This document shows, one piece after another, positions 1 through 9,422 of a stretch of 64,000 nucleotides of DNA (position 1 is its first letter; every line of letters starts with the position of its first letter). The stretch covers positions 10,718,530 to 10,782,529 of the forward strand of contig CAXKWD010000006.1 of NCBI GenBank assembly GCA_964059195.1. Direction: 5' to 3'. A program made the translations under genes and the position numbers. The notes under the pieces are model-generated. The model was not told where the DNA came from. It worked only from the letters and a program-made list of their open reading frames with translations, and ran no database searches. This DNA is from Ectobius pallidus (lineage: Eukaryota; Arthropoda; Insecta; Blattodea; Ectobiidae).

Positions 1-372
1 GTAAAATATTTTGGTGTTATTCATTAACACCCTGTATGTAGTGTTAATTAAAAGTATTTAATTAAGAATAAACCTGGCAAAATAATTTTGTATAGAGGTC
101 TATAGATTTCTTTCCAAATTTCCTTTTGAAAAATTTCGCTGCAGGTAATATTCAGGGGTGTAACAGATTATATCTGAATGGTATGCAGTACTTGAATATT
201 ATTCAAGGTGATGAAACAAAAACCAAGTTTCCATTCACTGCAGATGTTCTACATGTGACCTTTAATTCATCTCTTGCCACGCACATCGGAGCATGTCTAA
301 AATTGTGGCTATAGCTGCTGCTTGTAAATTTGGTGGGGAAAACGGTGTAATCCCATAGACAAAAGTCATGAT
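1..372. other. Anonymous AT-rich sequence, no gene recognised
   Basis: No coding signal, RNA gene or repeat end could be supported here. A 62-codon open frame at 126-314 has no motif I recognise and no clear splice sites. The last eight bases before 373 (GTCATGAT) form the left target duplication of the adjacent hAT-type element. Confidence 0.5.
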
Positions 373-1114
373 CAGGGCCCTGATTCTGATGACGTAAAAT
401 TGTTTGAAAAAATGACCTATAAAATGACCCTAAATTTTAAAGAAAATGACTTAATAATTATAAAAAAATGACCTAAAAACTGATATTTTATTTATAAAAA
501 AATATTATTGTACACACAAAGTTATAGACTAGTTTGTACATAATTGTAAAAACTGTAAATAACTGTAATGTTGTGAATGTTCTTTTCACACGGAAATTTA
601 TACTGGCGAGTCAACCTTCGGCATTTCCTTTTGTGGTCTGCCGGATTATATTGTTATTTATTGAGGGTAAACGGTAGTTTGCACTCTCAAATCCAAGCAG
701 GTGGCAGACTCTGGTGCCAAGCCAATCTAATAACAATAGTAATGTAATACAAAATTTTGGCGTTTCTTTGGTTCTCACTTCCAACTGAGACATGACAACA
801 ATTTAACGCCAAATTTTTCCTTCTTGCATTAAACAAACAACACTTCAAAGACAGCACCGCTAGTGACGAAAGAAAAGTTAATATGCTCAATGTAAATACA
901 TGAAAATTACTAAATAAGGAAGCAAGTGAAATGAAAATGATAAAATAATGACCTAAAATTGAAATAAATGCCCTAAAAATATGAAATGACAAAAAATGAC
1001 CCAATAAAAATGCATTTCTATAATCTAGAGGCAACGATTAGGATTTATCTACAAGTTGGGAATGTCTATGCAGCATCAATAAAAAGATGACATGTCATTA
1101 GAATCCGGGACCTG
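373..1114. mobile_element. Non-autonomous hAT-type element with perfect 8-bp TSD
   Basis: The termini are inverted repeats. The left end starts CAGGGCCCTGATTCTGATGA and the right end, reverse complemented, starts CAGGTCCCGGATTCTAATGA. Perfect 8-bp direct repeats GTCATGAT flank the element at 365-372 and 1115-1122. CAG termini with an 8-bp duplication are the hallmark of the hAT superfamily. The interior is AT-rich and full of AAATGACCT-like words in the plus sense. No transposase is visible, so the copy is non-autonomous. The element at 61825-62438 is built from similar words, in the opposite sense on the plus strand, and may be a relative. Confidence 0.85.
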
Positions 1115-1157
1115 GTCATGATGCTTCAAGTCAAGGGGACCTGGGAGTGAGACTTAC

Positions 1158-1533
1158 CAGTGGCGTATCCAAGATTTCTTTTCAGGAGAGGCTGTGATAA
1201 GTCTAATACTAGGACTCAGAAGTTAAAAATGCCTGAAAAATAACCTATAAAATGACTTCATTTTTATGAAAAATATGACGTGAAAAATTGAAAAAAAGGC
1301 TTAATATTTCTAAATACATGTTTAAAACAAAAAGTAATATACAGCATTATATTAATTAATAATAATACCAAAGGACAAGATTTAATTATTTATTATTACT
1401 ACTTTACTGTTATGTTTTCTGTTATTGTAATGTTTAATATATTAATGAATGCCTCATGGCTAAGGAATTATGGGATCGCTTTGTCTGTAATGTTGGAAAA
1501 ATTAATTCTGAAGACAAAATAGGGAAAAACGAA
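1158..1533 (+). repeat. hAT-type fragment (family D, copy 1), left end only
   Basis: The segment begins CAGTGGCGTATCC, a typical hAT terminus. From about 1190 it aligns base for base, with gaps, to the two outer parts of the element at 19476-21427. Shared blocks include CTCAGAAGTT, AAAATGCCT, GACATGAAAAATTG-like and GACAAAATAGGGAAAAA. No right terminus or target duplication is visible, and the similarity stops next to the LINE remnant at 1697-2440. Confidence 0.6.
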
Positions 1534-1696
1534 TTTATAGTAATAGTGTAAGTGTTTATTACAGTAATTTTTTGCAAATTCCAATGCAAACAGTCACATG
1601 AGTCCGCATGGACCGTACATGCTTACGCAAAACGCAACAAAAAGAAATAGAACAAATATTATAAAATACAAAATAACACAAACAAACTAAATCTAT

Positions 1697-2440
1697 TCCT
1701 CACCCTCCACATCCGCTCTCCAATTTGCCGCTTTTTCAAACCTGAGCTGTCTCGCCTTGATTAAAAAACTTCCCAATCCTTTCCTCAACATTTTTGTCTG
1801 CCAGTAACTCCAAACATTTAGGTTGCTCCCTATTTGATTCCATAAAAGATACTGGTTTTCCCTCTAATTTTCCAAACCTTCACAATTCGCCAAAATATGA
1901 AACCATGATTCTTCCCCCTTACATATGGGACAAACTCTCATTCCGTTTTCATCTGTAATCTTAATCATTCGCCACACACCAAGTCTAATCCAAGCAGGCC
2001 TCAGTTTACTGACTTTGGATCCATTTCCTGTGTACTGCTCCTTCCCCCACTCCAATTTTAACTGCGATTGTAATTCAAGTGAAACCATATTCATACACTG
2101 CGCATTTGTCTGTTGTCTATCAATATCCTTCAAACAGTTCTTAACCTTCCTCCACACACTTCTCCTGTTTCTAATCCCTTTTTTGATTTTGAAGCCCACA
2201 TATTTCCTCCTAACCTTAACTGTTCTTGATAACATATTGCTCTAATTAGAGACTGATCCCCCAGCATAAGTTGTAACCAATATTTCACCCTAATTTTACA
2301 CTCTATAGTCTCACTATGCGCTCCAAACTCTCTCATAATGCCACAGTTTGCAGTGACCCTCCCTATTAGTATCTCTGTAACAAAATAACTGTTGTGGTGG
2401 ATTATTATTATTACAGTGGGAGCCCAGTCACAAAAAATCA
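1697..2440 (-). pseudogene. C-terminal remnant of a non-LTR retrotransposon ORF2
   Basis: Read on the minus strand, two overlapping frames give the region downstream of a LINE reverse transcriptase. The upstream frame (about 2390-2210) includes GIMREFGAHSE and KIRVKYWLQL. The second frame (2235-1864) ends in a zinc-knuckle CPICKGEESWFHILANC, spaced C-x2-C-x7-H-x4-C, typical of the C-terminus of I/R1/Jockey-type LINE proteins. A frameshift lies around 2210-2235. An in-frame TAG follows CEGLEN, after which the same frame resumes for about 55 codons to 1697. The element is therefore 5'-truncated and inactive. The A-rich sequence at 1540-1696 on this strand is probably its 3' UTR. Clade assignment is uncertain. 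Confidence 0.8.
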
Positions 2441-2548
2441 CTACTTAGTGTGCCTCACAGTAAATGACATAACTTGTCTATCTGTGAGGTGGACCATTAG
2501 GGCAATCAGGCATAGGAGAGAGGTTCCATCTGGTGCTGTGAGTTGAAC

Positions 2549-2677
2549 TCCGGCTTAGCTCAGTTGGTAGAGCATTGGTGCGAATAGCCAAAGGTCCTGA
2601 GTTCAAGTCCCAGTGTCGGAGGAATTTTTCTCCTATAATATTCTCATGTAATGTCCAACAGAGACAATAATCTGTGG
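2549..2677 (+). mobile_element. tRNA-derived SINE (family 1)
   Basis: The first 72 bases fold as a tRNA. They show an A box TAGCTCAGTTGG, a 5-bp anticodon stem TTGGT/GCCAA around the loop GCGAATA (GAA, phenylalanine-like, but with C where U33 is expected), and a B-box-like GAGTTCAAGTCCC. The acceptor stem pairs except for one wobble and one mismatch. It lacks a clean acceptor and U33, and is followed by a conserved 57-bp tail ending AATCTGTGG. The same head-plus-tail recurs at 9250-9410, so this is a short interspersed element with an internal Pol III promoter rather than a functional tRNA gene. Confidence 0.75.
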
Positions 2678-3290
2678 CTGATGTATGCTTATATATATAT
2701 AGTGTAATATGCTTCCAATCTTATGTGGGAAGTGACACTGAAGCCTCGCCTAGTTTAGAAATAGGTTCTTGTTCACACAATGTAGGCCTAAATATTTCCC
2801 TATCTGGTGTGGAAGAAAAGAGGAGATTGTGGTACGGTCGGGAGTGTCGAGTGAGCTAGCGGGTTGTCATTTTGGTACAAGGGTTGGTAGCTGGTATTTG
2901 GTATGGTCGGGAGTTCTGAGGTGGTCACCATAGCATCACAGTGACCGGAGCATACTTACATTTGGTTTATGCCGAAATGAAAGTTTTTATAAATAAATAT
3001 AATTCAATAATCAAGGATGTTTGTTTTTTATTTATAAAGTCACCTAAATCAATACATATTTCAGCAATCACCAAGCCTTGTATGTTGTATCAGAAATTCT
3101 AGAACGTATTCTGTACTATGGTTTGTATAAGATATGACGCATATCGTTTTCAAATTATTATTTTTTTCTTATTGTAAGCGTTCATTTAGTGCATTTTGTG
3201 ATCAATGCTTTTAAAAGATAGACATTTTCATTCATATAGCTTAACTTGGGGCACTGTAATCGCTTTTTGTTTCCGAGTTTTGACATGCGT
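2678..3290. other. Intergenic, nothing recognised
   Basis: AT-rich sequence with no supported gene, repeat end or structured RNA. A 61-codon open frame at 2674-2859 starts inside the SINE tail and is probably chance. TAGGCCTA occurs at 2783-2790. Confidence 0.5.
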
Positions 3291-3298
3291 TGTTCACT

Positions 3299-3305
3299 TC
3301 TAATA

Positions 3306-3341
<36 letters not shown>
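3299..3341. repeat. (TAA)n microsatellite
   Basis: About fourteen TAA/AAT units with one interruption near the left end. It gives poly-Asn or poly-Leu open frames on the two strands, which are not genes. Confidence 0.9.
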
Positions 3342-3739
3342 TTGGTGTTCTGTGCTGTCCACTTAAAAAAAGAAAGAAAGAAGAAGAAAAAAAAAACACT
3401 ACATTAGTGGTAAGTCGAATAGAGCGCAGTCTCGAAACTCGATCACAATATCTGATACGATCGATACTGTTCGACAGTCGCACAATGACGTTTTAGCACG
3501 GTGGTTTGTTGCAGGGAGAGAACGTTCGTTTCATGTTGAGACACTATTTGTGCATCGTGTATTTTGGTCAGGTGGTTCAATCACATTGGAAGGATATTTT
3601 GGTGAAGAAAGTTGTGGATATTTCCAGTGGCGGTTTCTCCTATGTGCTGCAGTGCTGCAGCACACAGCTTGTTTTCTGCTCGTCGTATAATGTTATTTTC
3701 AAACGCAATATTATATTTTCTTTTGCGTAGATTTTGAAC

Positions 3740-4030
3740 TTGGCGCGTCCACGCGAGAATTTCTTAGCTGGTAGCTTGGGAGTCAAGAGTCGTTCCCGTA
3801 TTCGTGAATGCAGTTTGTGAACAGCGCAGCGTTCGTACGGTGTGACGTCATGCTCGACCTTGGCTGCTTTGCGTATATGGGAGTTTAACCTGCAAAATGG
3901 GCTGCGGCAGCAGGCAGCCGAGTGGGATTCTGAGGGAGGTTCACGTCTCGCCGGCGAGCGAGCTGTTAGTTATGTGAGAAGATCTTCCACCATCTGACGG
4001 TAGGGGACCGTGATGTAGCGAGTAAGCAAT
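3740..4030 (+). promoter_or_regulatory. Candidate promoter / 5' end of a host gene
   Basis: This stretch is clearly richer in G+C and CpG than its surroundings (for example GGCGCGTCCACGCGAG and GCGCAGCG). It contains a perfect palindromic cAMP-response element TGACGTCA at 3843-3850. An ATG with A at -3 and G at +4 follows at 3897, opening a 26-codon frame that begins M-G-C-G-S. Possible splice donors lie at 3938-3945 (GAG|GTTCAC, weak) and near 4020 (GCGA|GTAAGC). No TATA box is evident. This is inference from composition and motifs; it could equally be the GC-rich end of an old transposon. Confidence 0.3.
3897..3977 (+). CDS. Short open frame with N-terminal MGCGS (possible first exon)
   Basis: A 26-codon frame begins Met-Gly-Cys-Gly-Ser and ends at a TGA. 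Gly2 followed by Cys3 is the classic context for N-myristoylation plus palmitoylation, and the ATG context is good. The frame could be a first coding exon if a donor before the TGA were used. The only in-frame candidate (AGG GAG|GTTCAC) is weak but would join in phase 0 to the open frame after the acceptor at 4484. I do not recognise a family. A chance frame is quite possible. Confidence 0.2.
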   Translation: MGCGSRQPSGILREVHVSPASELLVM

Positions 4031-4163
4031 GCTTTTCATCTTCACCGCCAAATTCGAATGTGTTAAATTCAGAAAAACCCGGATTCCACAACCCCGATTA
4101 AGTATTCTGTCGCACTGGGAACACTAAGCGACTTCCTCTACCTCGATCATTAAAAATACTATT

Positions 4164-4415
4164 TTCTCGTCTCTTATTCCATTTCGGGGAACTCTCACGC
4201 GATTTTCCCTACCCTAATTATTATTATTATTATTATTATTATTATTTATTTATATTATTATTATTATTGTTATTATTATTTTTTATTTTAATTTTTGATA
4301 TTTTCTCTCGTCACACAACTCACACAACGTTCGACGAGACGAGAGAAATTAGCAAAAAAATAATTAGGGTAGAGAAATTCGCGTGAGAGTTCCCAGAGAT
4401 GGATTAAGAGACGAG
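4164..4415. repeat. Foldback element with ~57-bp inverted arms
   Basis: The left arm (about 4166-4222) and right arm (about 4359-4415) are inverted copies sharing CTCGTCTCTTA, GGGAACTCTCACGCGA and CCCTA-TAATTATT with a few mismatches. The loop holds a (TTA)n tract at 4217-4290 and a smaller nested inverted pair, TTTCTCTCGTC / GACGAGAGAAA. GGAACACTCACGCGAC-like sequence reappears in reverse orientation near 57360, so part of the arm belongs to a dispersed family. No target duplication was found. Confidence 0.75.
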
Positions 4416-4484
4416 TAGTTTAGATAGGCCTACTAATAATTTTTTAAAATATTTTAAGTTTGCTGTATGAAATAGTATTTGCAG

Positions 4485-4703
4485 CACACTTTCGTTTTGA
4501 GCCACGAGCCGCTACTGGATATTTCAGAAAAAGAGGCCATCACCTTCAACACAATGGAATTCTCTTCTGGAGGAAGGCCCCTAACACCAAGATCTGCGAA
4601 CATAAGTGTTCAGGAATCAGTGCGTCTATTGAACAGTTCATTATCTGCAAGAGAGAAAAGTATATGCCGATGTTCCTCACAGGAGATTCGCTCAAAGTCG
4701 TAA
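4485..4703 (+). CDS. Possible internal exon, Ser-rich, unrecognised
   Basis: TATTTGCAG ends at 4484, a plausible 3' splice site. From there a frame stays open for 72 codons to a TAA at 4701-4703. The peptide is Ser-rich and contains stretches such as SSGGRPLTPRSANISVQES and LLNSSLSARE, which look like disordered regulatory sequence. A donor AAAA|GTATAT at 4659/4660 would remove the last dozen codons. No domain is recognised. The overlapping frame starting at 4460 is also open, which weakens the case. Confidence 0.22.
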   Translation, partial: HTFVLSHEPLLDISEKEAITFNTMEFSSGGRPLTPRSANISVQESVRLLNSSLSAREKSICRCSSQEIRSKS

Positions 4704-4719
4704 AGGTATTTTTAGGTTA

Positions 4720-5040
4720 AGTTTTATCGTTAAGATCACTCCAATACCCAGTGGCATGACGCAAGTGCTCCGGTAAAATTTAATTTGGGACCCATATTTC
4801 TGTGAGACGTAGCTGGGACCAATTGCTCTCTATCCGACATGCAACAAGGCACAGTCTGTGTTCAGCATTATTAAAGGATCTGATTGGCAACTCTGCTTTC
4901 GGGAGAAAATTGAGTACCTGCCAAGATCCGCTGTTTTGTTAGGTTAGGAACGTTTATGTTAGTTTAGGAGCAATATCAGAGATTCCACGGAAAGTGACCA
5001 TGAAGTCTCCAGACCATAACAACCTTTTAAAAACTAAACT
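4720..5040. other. Intergenic, nothing recognised
   Basis: No coding or repeat structure could be supported between the candidate exon and the SINE on the minus strand. Confidence 0.45.
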
Positions 5041-5343
5041 CCGTGGCGCTACATCCCTGGAGGGATTGGGCCTACCACCCGACCGTTGCGTCATATACCA
5101 CAGGCAGATGGCAGGATTGGGGGCATGTGGTCAGCATGCAGACACCCACGGCCGTTAATGGTGGTTTTCATGACCGGAGCCGCTACTTCTCTATCAAGTA
5201 GCTCCTCAATTTGAATCACGAGGCTGAGTGCACCCCTGCCAGACCTCCCTACCTCAGAAAAATCCGAGGAGGTACCGGGAATCGAATCTGGGCCGACGTA
5301 TCTGTAGTCAGCGACGCTTACCGCAGGTTTCGCCGGCAGTAAC
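5041..5343 (-). mobile_element. tRNA-derived SINE (family 2), copy 1
   Basis: On the minus strand the 5' part has a B-box-like GATTCGATTCCCGG. It is followed by CTCCTCGGATTTTTCTGAGG and then a body matching the copy at 47449-47697 along its length (shared blocks GGAGCCGCTACTTCT and CATGTGGTCAGCATGC on the plus strand). The A box is poor here but clear in copy 2. The far (3') end, next to the R-A repeat, contains GCCACGGAG-type sequence. No target duplication was identified. Confidence 0.7.
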
Positions 5344-5365
5344 AACCTTTTAATATTCATTTTGT

Positions 5366-5967
5366 AGGTAGATCTATTGCAATCTATACATGTCATGACT
5401 TTCGAAAAATTCTTGGATATCTTTACGTTCCATGCCTTCCTAAGTACGAAACCACCGCCTCCCCCCCCCCCATAGTATATATATATATATTACACGCTAG
5501 CGGCAGTAATTTTGAAAATATTTGAACCAAATTTTATTATGTTATTTCTAGGCCCAATAGTTCGGACAAGTTCGTTAATGAGCAAAATTGGCCCAAGGGG
5601 GGTCGGGGGAGGGGGTTGAAATTTTAAAACATTTATATCTCGGCCCCTATGAAGTATAGAGGGAAACTTTGTTTGAATAAATTAGAGTACTCCGTAAGGA
5701 GTTCACAGTGAGACCAACGATTCGGGGGGGGGGGGGGATGGAAATTCGTAATTTTTGAAACCACGCCTTATGGGGTATCGTTGAAAAGGTCTTGATGAGC
5801 ACTCTACAAATCAATAACTAGTTTCTCGATAGCTCTCATATAAGACGAGATTTTAATATTTGAAAAAGTGCTCTTTCCTCTTTTTTGCAGTTATTATTGC
5901 GGGTTTTTCATGCCAAGGCTAAAGAAGAATATGCTGTGCAGCAACAGTCTCAAAGTCTACCCTTACG
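5366..5967 (+). repeat. Repeat family R-A, copy 1
   Basis: One of four dispersed copies of a ~700-bp unclassified family (others at 44821-45546, 49405-51080, 53402-54097). Landmarks in order: a GTACGAAACCACCG block, an (AT)n tract, ACACGCTAGCGGC, AGTTCGGACAAGTTCGTTAA, a G-rich block (here fourteen Gs at about 5725), CAATAACTAGTTTC, a pyrimidine tract ending TTTTTTGCAG at 5890, and an ATG reading M-P-R-L-K-K-type in better copies. This copy has lost that ATG (TTCATGCC reads differently) and decays after CAGCAACAG. The 5' hairpin of copy 2 is degraded here. Confidence 0.8.
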
Positions 5968-6773
5968 CTACACCACTGCTATAATGGCTTTTGCTGCACC
6001 CCTGATTATCTTGTCTATATCATTTAAGAATCCATGTCTTAATTTATTAATGGGAGCACACTGCAGAGTATAGATAAGACTTGGCCAGATGTACTGATTG
6101 ATGATAGAAATCTTTTGTTCTGGCTTGAGCAAAATAGAATCAACTAATCGTGATATATCTGAATGCAAGCATTTAATAACAGAAGCTTCATCAAAGACAA
6201 TTTTGTCATTGAAGTTCACTCCAAGATATCTAATACGTTCATGAGGGCCTGTAATAGAGCATATATGTTCGAACCGTTCATAGTAGTAATTTTACATGGT
6301 GGTAGTATACCTTTCTCTATGGATATTAATCTACTCTTGAGTGGATTCAATATTAGACCCATTGAAAGAAAAAGACTCTCAGCTAAAGTGAAGAGAGATT
6401 GAACACCATTGTTATCAGCTGAAATCAGTACTATATCATCACCAAAAACAATACAAGAAAGCTTGGTCAGATTAGGATCTGCTGAAAATCCTGATACTTT
6501 ATAGTCAGTCAGTTACTTCAGTATGTGATCAATTGCCTTATTAAAAATTCTGGGCGAAAGAGGACTATCTTGAGGAACGCCTTTCTTAATTCTGATAGGT
6601 ATTGTTTCATTAAACCCAACCTCAATCTGTATTTCGTTGTCTACTATTAGATTTATAATTAGCTTACGCAAATTATCTGGCATTTCACATTTTCCTAAAA
6701 GCCTTTTAATGTGTTCATGTTCAACCGAGTCATAGGCTTTACATTCTATGAATTTGAATGTTATGTTAAACAA
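5968..6773 (-). pseudogene. Reverse transcriptase remnant, R2-like non-LTR retrotransposon
   Basis: Minus-strand frames give consecutive RT motifs. Motif A reads FIECKAYDSVEHEHI, with Glu where the catalytic Asp of motif A is expected. Motif B is PIRIKKGVPQDSPLSPRIFN. Motif C is CIVFGDDIVLIS at about 6455-6420, and a thumb motif YLGVNFNDKIVFDE follows near 6230-6195. The thumb continues to KISIINQYIWPSLIY and NDIDKIIRGAAKAI, typical of R2/R4-type elements. Stop codons and shifts between about 6512 and 6220 break the frame, and the fragment ends abruptly at the R-A copy. It is a dead, truncated copy; clade R2-like is inference from motif wording. Confidence 0.82.
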
Positions 6774-7282
6774 ATTGAAGAGGTGGAGAATATTTTAATG
6801 GCAGTTGCCAATGTTTATTCATAGGAAAAAGAAGTTCAACAGCGGAGTAAAGGAAAATGAGAATGATCTTAAATAGAAAGAAAATAATAGGATTGTATTG
6901 CCATTTGACTTAGAAAACATTATTACTTTTACATCAGCCAATGTTGGTGAAGTTTATACAACATGATTAGGGCCCCGGATCCTTATTGTGAATTTTTTCC
7001 TTCTAGCTAACTGTGATATTTTAACATAATTATCAGTTTCATTGTTATGGCAGATACATAGTCCAATCTTATAATACCTAAAAATGGATAAAACTTTTTT
7101 TAAGTAAAATAAGATACTATACTTAACAAACTAAAAATTACTTTGCCTACACTTTGTATCTTGCTGACTGTTACTGTTACTGTTGTAAGAGAAAATATAG
7201 CATTGTGTTTTGTCATTTTGTAACTCCATTGAACTAGTAAAGGAAATTGTTAGTGAACCGAAACCCCTGATTTCATTAGAAA
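6774..7282. other. Intergenic, nothing recognised
   Basis: AT-rich sequence upstream of the RT remnant on its own strand. It may be older LINE sequence, but no motif could be read. No RNA gene or repeat end was seen. Confidence 0.4.
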
Positions 7283-8041
7283 AAATCTGATGTGAATGTA
7301 CATAACTTCCTCTGCCCAAATAAAAGTTAGCAGTATTCACATATCCTTGTACAGAATCGCACTTCAAAAAAAAGAACAAGTGACTGCAGACGTTTATTGA
7401 ACTTTCCACCTTGAAGAATAATTTCCAAAATTTATAGAATATTTCCCTCAAATACTTCTTTACTCTATGCATGGCCAACAATGCATCTTTCTCACTTCAC
7501 ATTCTTATATAGAATAAGAGGCCGTGAAAGAGCGTGTATTCAGTTGTTCATCACGCAAGACAAACTTTCTACAAACAGTGGGTGATCGTTGGGTGGCTTG
7601 TAACTACCCTTCAGAGATTTTTTGGAAAAAAAGTTTCAAATAAAAATGTTTTAGCTCTCAGTAAAAGGAACCCATGTGAAAATTTTAAAGAAAATCGTTA
7701 GATCCATTTTCAAAAAAATTGCTGAAAATGAAAATTTCTTCATGTAAAGTCCCCTTAAAAATAAGAGAAACTTATCGCCAATCCTCGGCTCACATCTTCA
7801 GAAGGTACCTGACCCAATTACGAAATTTTGTTTTCATACAATTTTCCGTGTTGGAGCTAGCCTGTTCAGAGACTTTCCACACAGACAGACACACTGACAC
7901 ACAGACATGTTTCCAAAAATAGCATTTTTGGATTCAGGGGGCCTCAAAACGTGTATTTATGTAAAAAACTCAACTTCGAATTTGGGGGGTTGAAAACAAT
8001 ACTTCCTCTACCTATAGTACCTATGGTACGAGCAGAGGAAA
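7283..8041 (+). repeat. Repeat family R-B, copy 1
   Basis: This matches 38008-40428 after removal of the insert there. It starts ATCTGATGTGAA...ACTTCCTCTGCCC and ends with a hairpin, ACTTCCTCTACC...GAGCAGAGGAA. The ends at 7305 and 8041 are therefore short inverted repeats (ACTTCCTCTGCCC type). The body contains CACTTCACATTCTTATATAG, the undisturbed version of the site interrupted in copy 2. It also has CCCTTCAGAGATTTTTT followed by AAAGTTTCAAATAAAA, a segment tandemly duplicated in copy 2. No protein is encoded; classification is open. Confidence 0.75.
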
Positions 8042-8639
8042 TAACAAGACATTCAAGATGCTGAAAGTAAAGTATTGTAAAAATTGGTTGATTAATTGAA
8101 AAATGTTCTTCCTGAATCTATGTGGTGGAGTTGGAAATGACAGGGATAATTGTAAAATTAACTGTTTTCTGTAAACTGTGCAAAATTAAGCGAAGAATGT
8201 TCTTATAGTTTTGTGGCTCATAGCCATGGAAATTGTAAGTAAAAATAAAACTAAATTAATATGTTTATTTTATGTATAAATGTGAAACTTTACAAAAATG
8301 TGTCTGAAAATGGTAAAAAAACTGTTTAAAAACTAGTATAGGGTTTATAGAAACCTAAAAATCTGGGCCCTAAAAATGACAGCTTGTAAGGTTTGTTTTC
8401 TATAAGATTTTGTTGGACGCTGACATTTTTAGGCTGATAGAGGCTCAAGACCATCAAATCTAACACCATTTACTTTGAGGATTAGTTTAATTTCTTTCCA
8501 CAGCACATTTCAAATAAGGTTTGTCGTAAAAAATTATAATATTTATATACAAGTAACTGTATCTACTTTTACTGTGCAATTTGGACAGAAATATATACAG
8601 ATCCCTCTGGAAATGATAGTCTAATTAGTGCTATTTATG
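8042..8639. other. Intergenic, nothing recognised
   Basis: No coding frame above chance and no terminal repeat found between R-B copy 1 and the next TIR element. Confidence 0.4.
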
Positions 8640-9063
8640 GCCGGTTTCTATAAACTCGCGAATTACCTATGGGTAAATTATCCAATGGACAAAATTTACA
8701 CAAAAATAACACCACACAAACACAAATAATTTAAAGATAGCAATCACATACACTTGTGGCGAGTTTCTAGATAAATGTCCTCTGGGTAAATATGAAAATG
8801 ACAGAAAAAATGTTCCTACAAACTCGGGCTAGATCTTTCCAAGGGTAAATCGTCGGGTTAATTTATCCTTTCATGGATGGCTGGATAAAATTTAATCTCT
8901 TGTAGGATCAATAATAATTTAAACAATGAGAATCAAAGCCTTCTGAATTAAATTAACTGTACAACTCCAAGGCCTTGCTCATTATATCATTGTGGGTGAA
9001 ATGGAACTAATTTGTCCATGGATAATTTACACATAGGTAGTTCACAAGTTTGTAGAAACCGGG
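8640..9063. mobile_element. MITE with ~55-bp terminal inverted repeats
   Basis: The left end (8640-8695) reads GCCGGTTTCTATAAACTCGC, AATTACCTATGGGTAAATTA, then TCCAATGGACAAA. The right end (9008-9063) is its inverted copy with a few mismatches. Internal blocks GGCGAGTTTCTAGATAA and CTACAAACTCGGGC repeat the terminal wording. There is no coding capacity. The target duplication is not certain (AT or TTA flanks), so no superfamily is assigned. Confidence 0.8.
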
Positions 9064-9229
9064 CATTACAAAATTATAGAAGAGGTCATGAAAAGTAATT
9101 CATTAAGTACACGGGCTTGTTTTCGTGTTGCGATTCTGCGTGAAAACACAGCATCGGAAAATGTGCAGTCCTCATGGCCAAACGAGCTTTTTCTCACGCT
9201 GAGAATATTAGTGTAAACAAACATGGTCT

Positions 9230-9410
9230 ATAATATAATCTTTCATGAACCACAGATTATTGTCTCTGTTGGACATTACATGAGAATATTACAGGAGAAA
9301 AATTCCGACACTGGGACTTGAACTCAGAACCTTTGGATATTCACGCCAAATAGCCAAAGGTCCTGGGTTTAAGTCCCAGTGTCGGAGGAATTTTTCTCCT
9401 ATAATATTCT
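9230..9410. mobile_element. Inverted dimer of SINE family 1 with 12-bp TSD
   Basis: The left half (9250-9345) is a minus-strand SINE copy whose 3' end faces left (CCACAGATTATTGTC). The right half (9346-9410) is a plus-strand copy of the same segment. Both are cut at about the anticodon loop, so they face head to head and make ~60-bp hairpin arms. The whole is flanked by perfect 12-bp direct repeats CAAACATGGTCT at 9218-9229 and 9411-9422, so it inserted as one unit. Both halves lack the A box. Confidence 0.8.
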
Positions 9411-9422
9411 CAAACATGGTCT

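Noticed and set aside
1925..2245. Plus-strand 106-codon membrane-like protein
   Set aside because: Antisense shadow of the LINE C-terminal frame on the minus strand, whose zinc knuckle is recognisable.
2549..2620. Functional tRNA-Phe gene
   Set aside because: It folds as a tRNA with anticodon GAA, but position 33 is C, the acceptor stem has a mismatch, and the head is followed by a conserved tail repeated elsewhere, so a SINE is the better call.
3241..3496. Poly-Asn and poly-Leu proteins on opposite strands
   Set aside because: Translation of the (TAA)n microsatellite.
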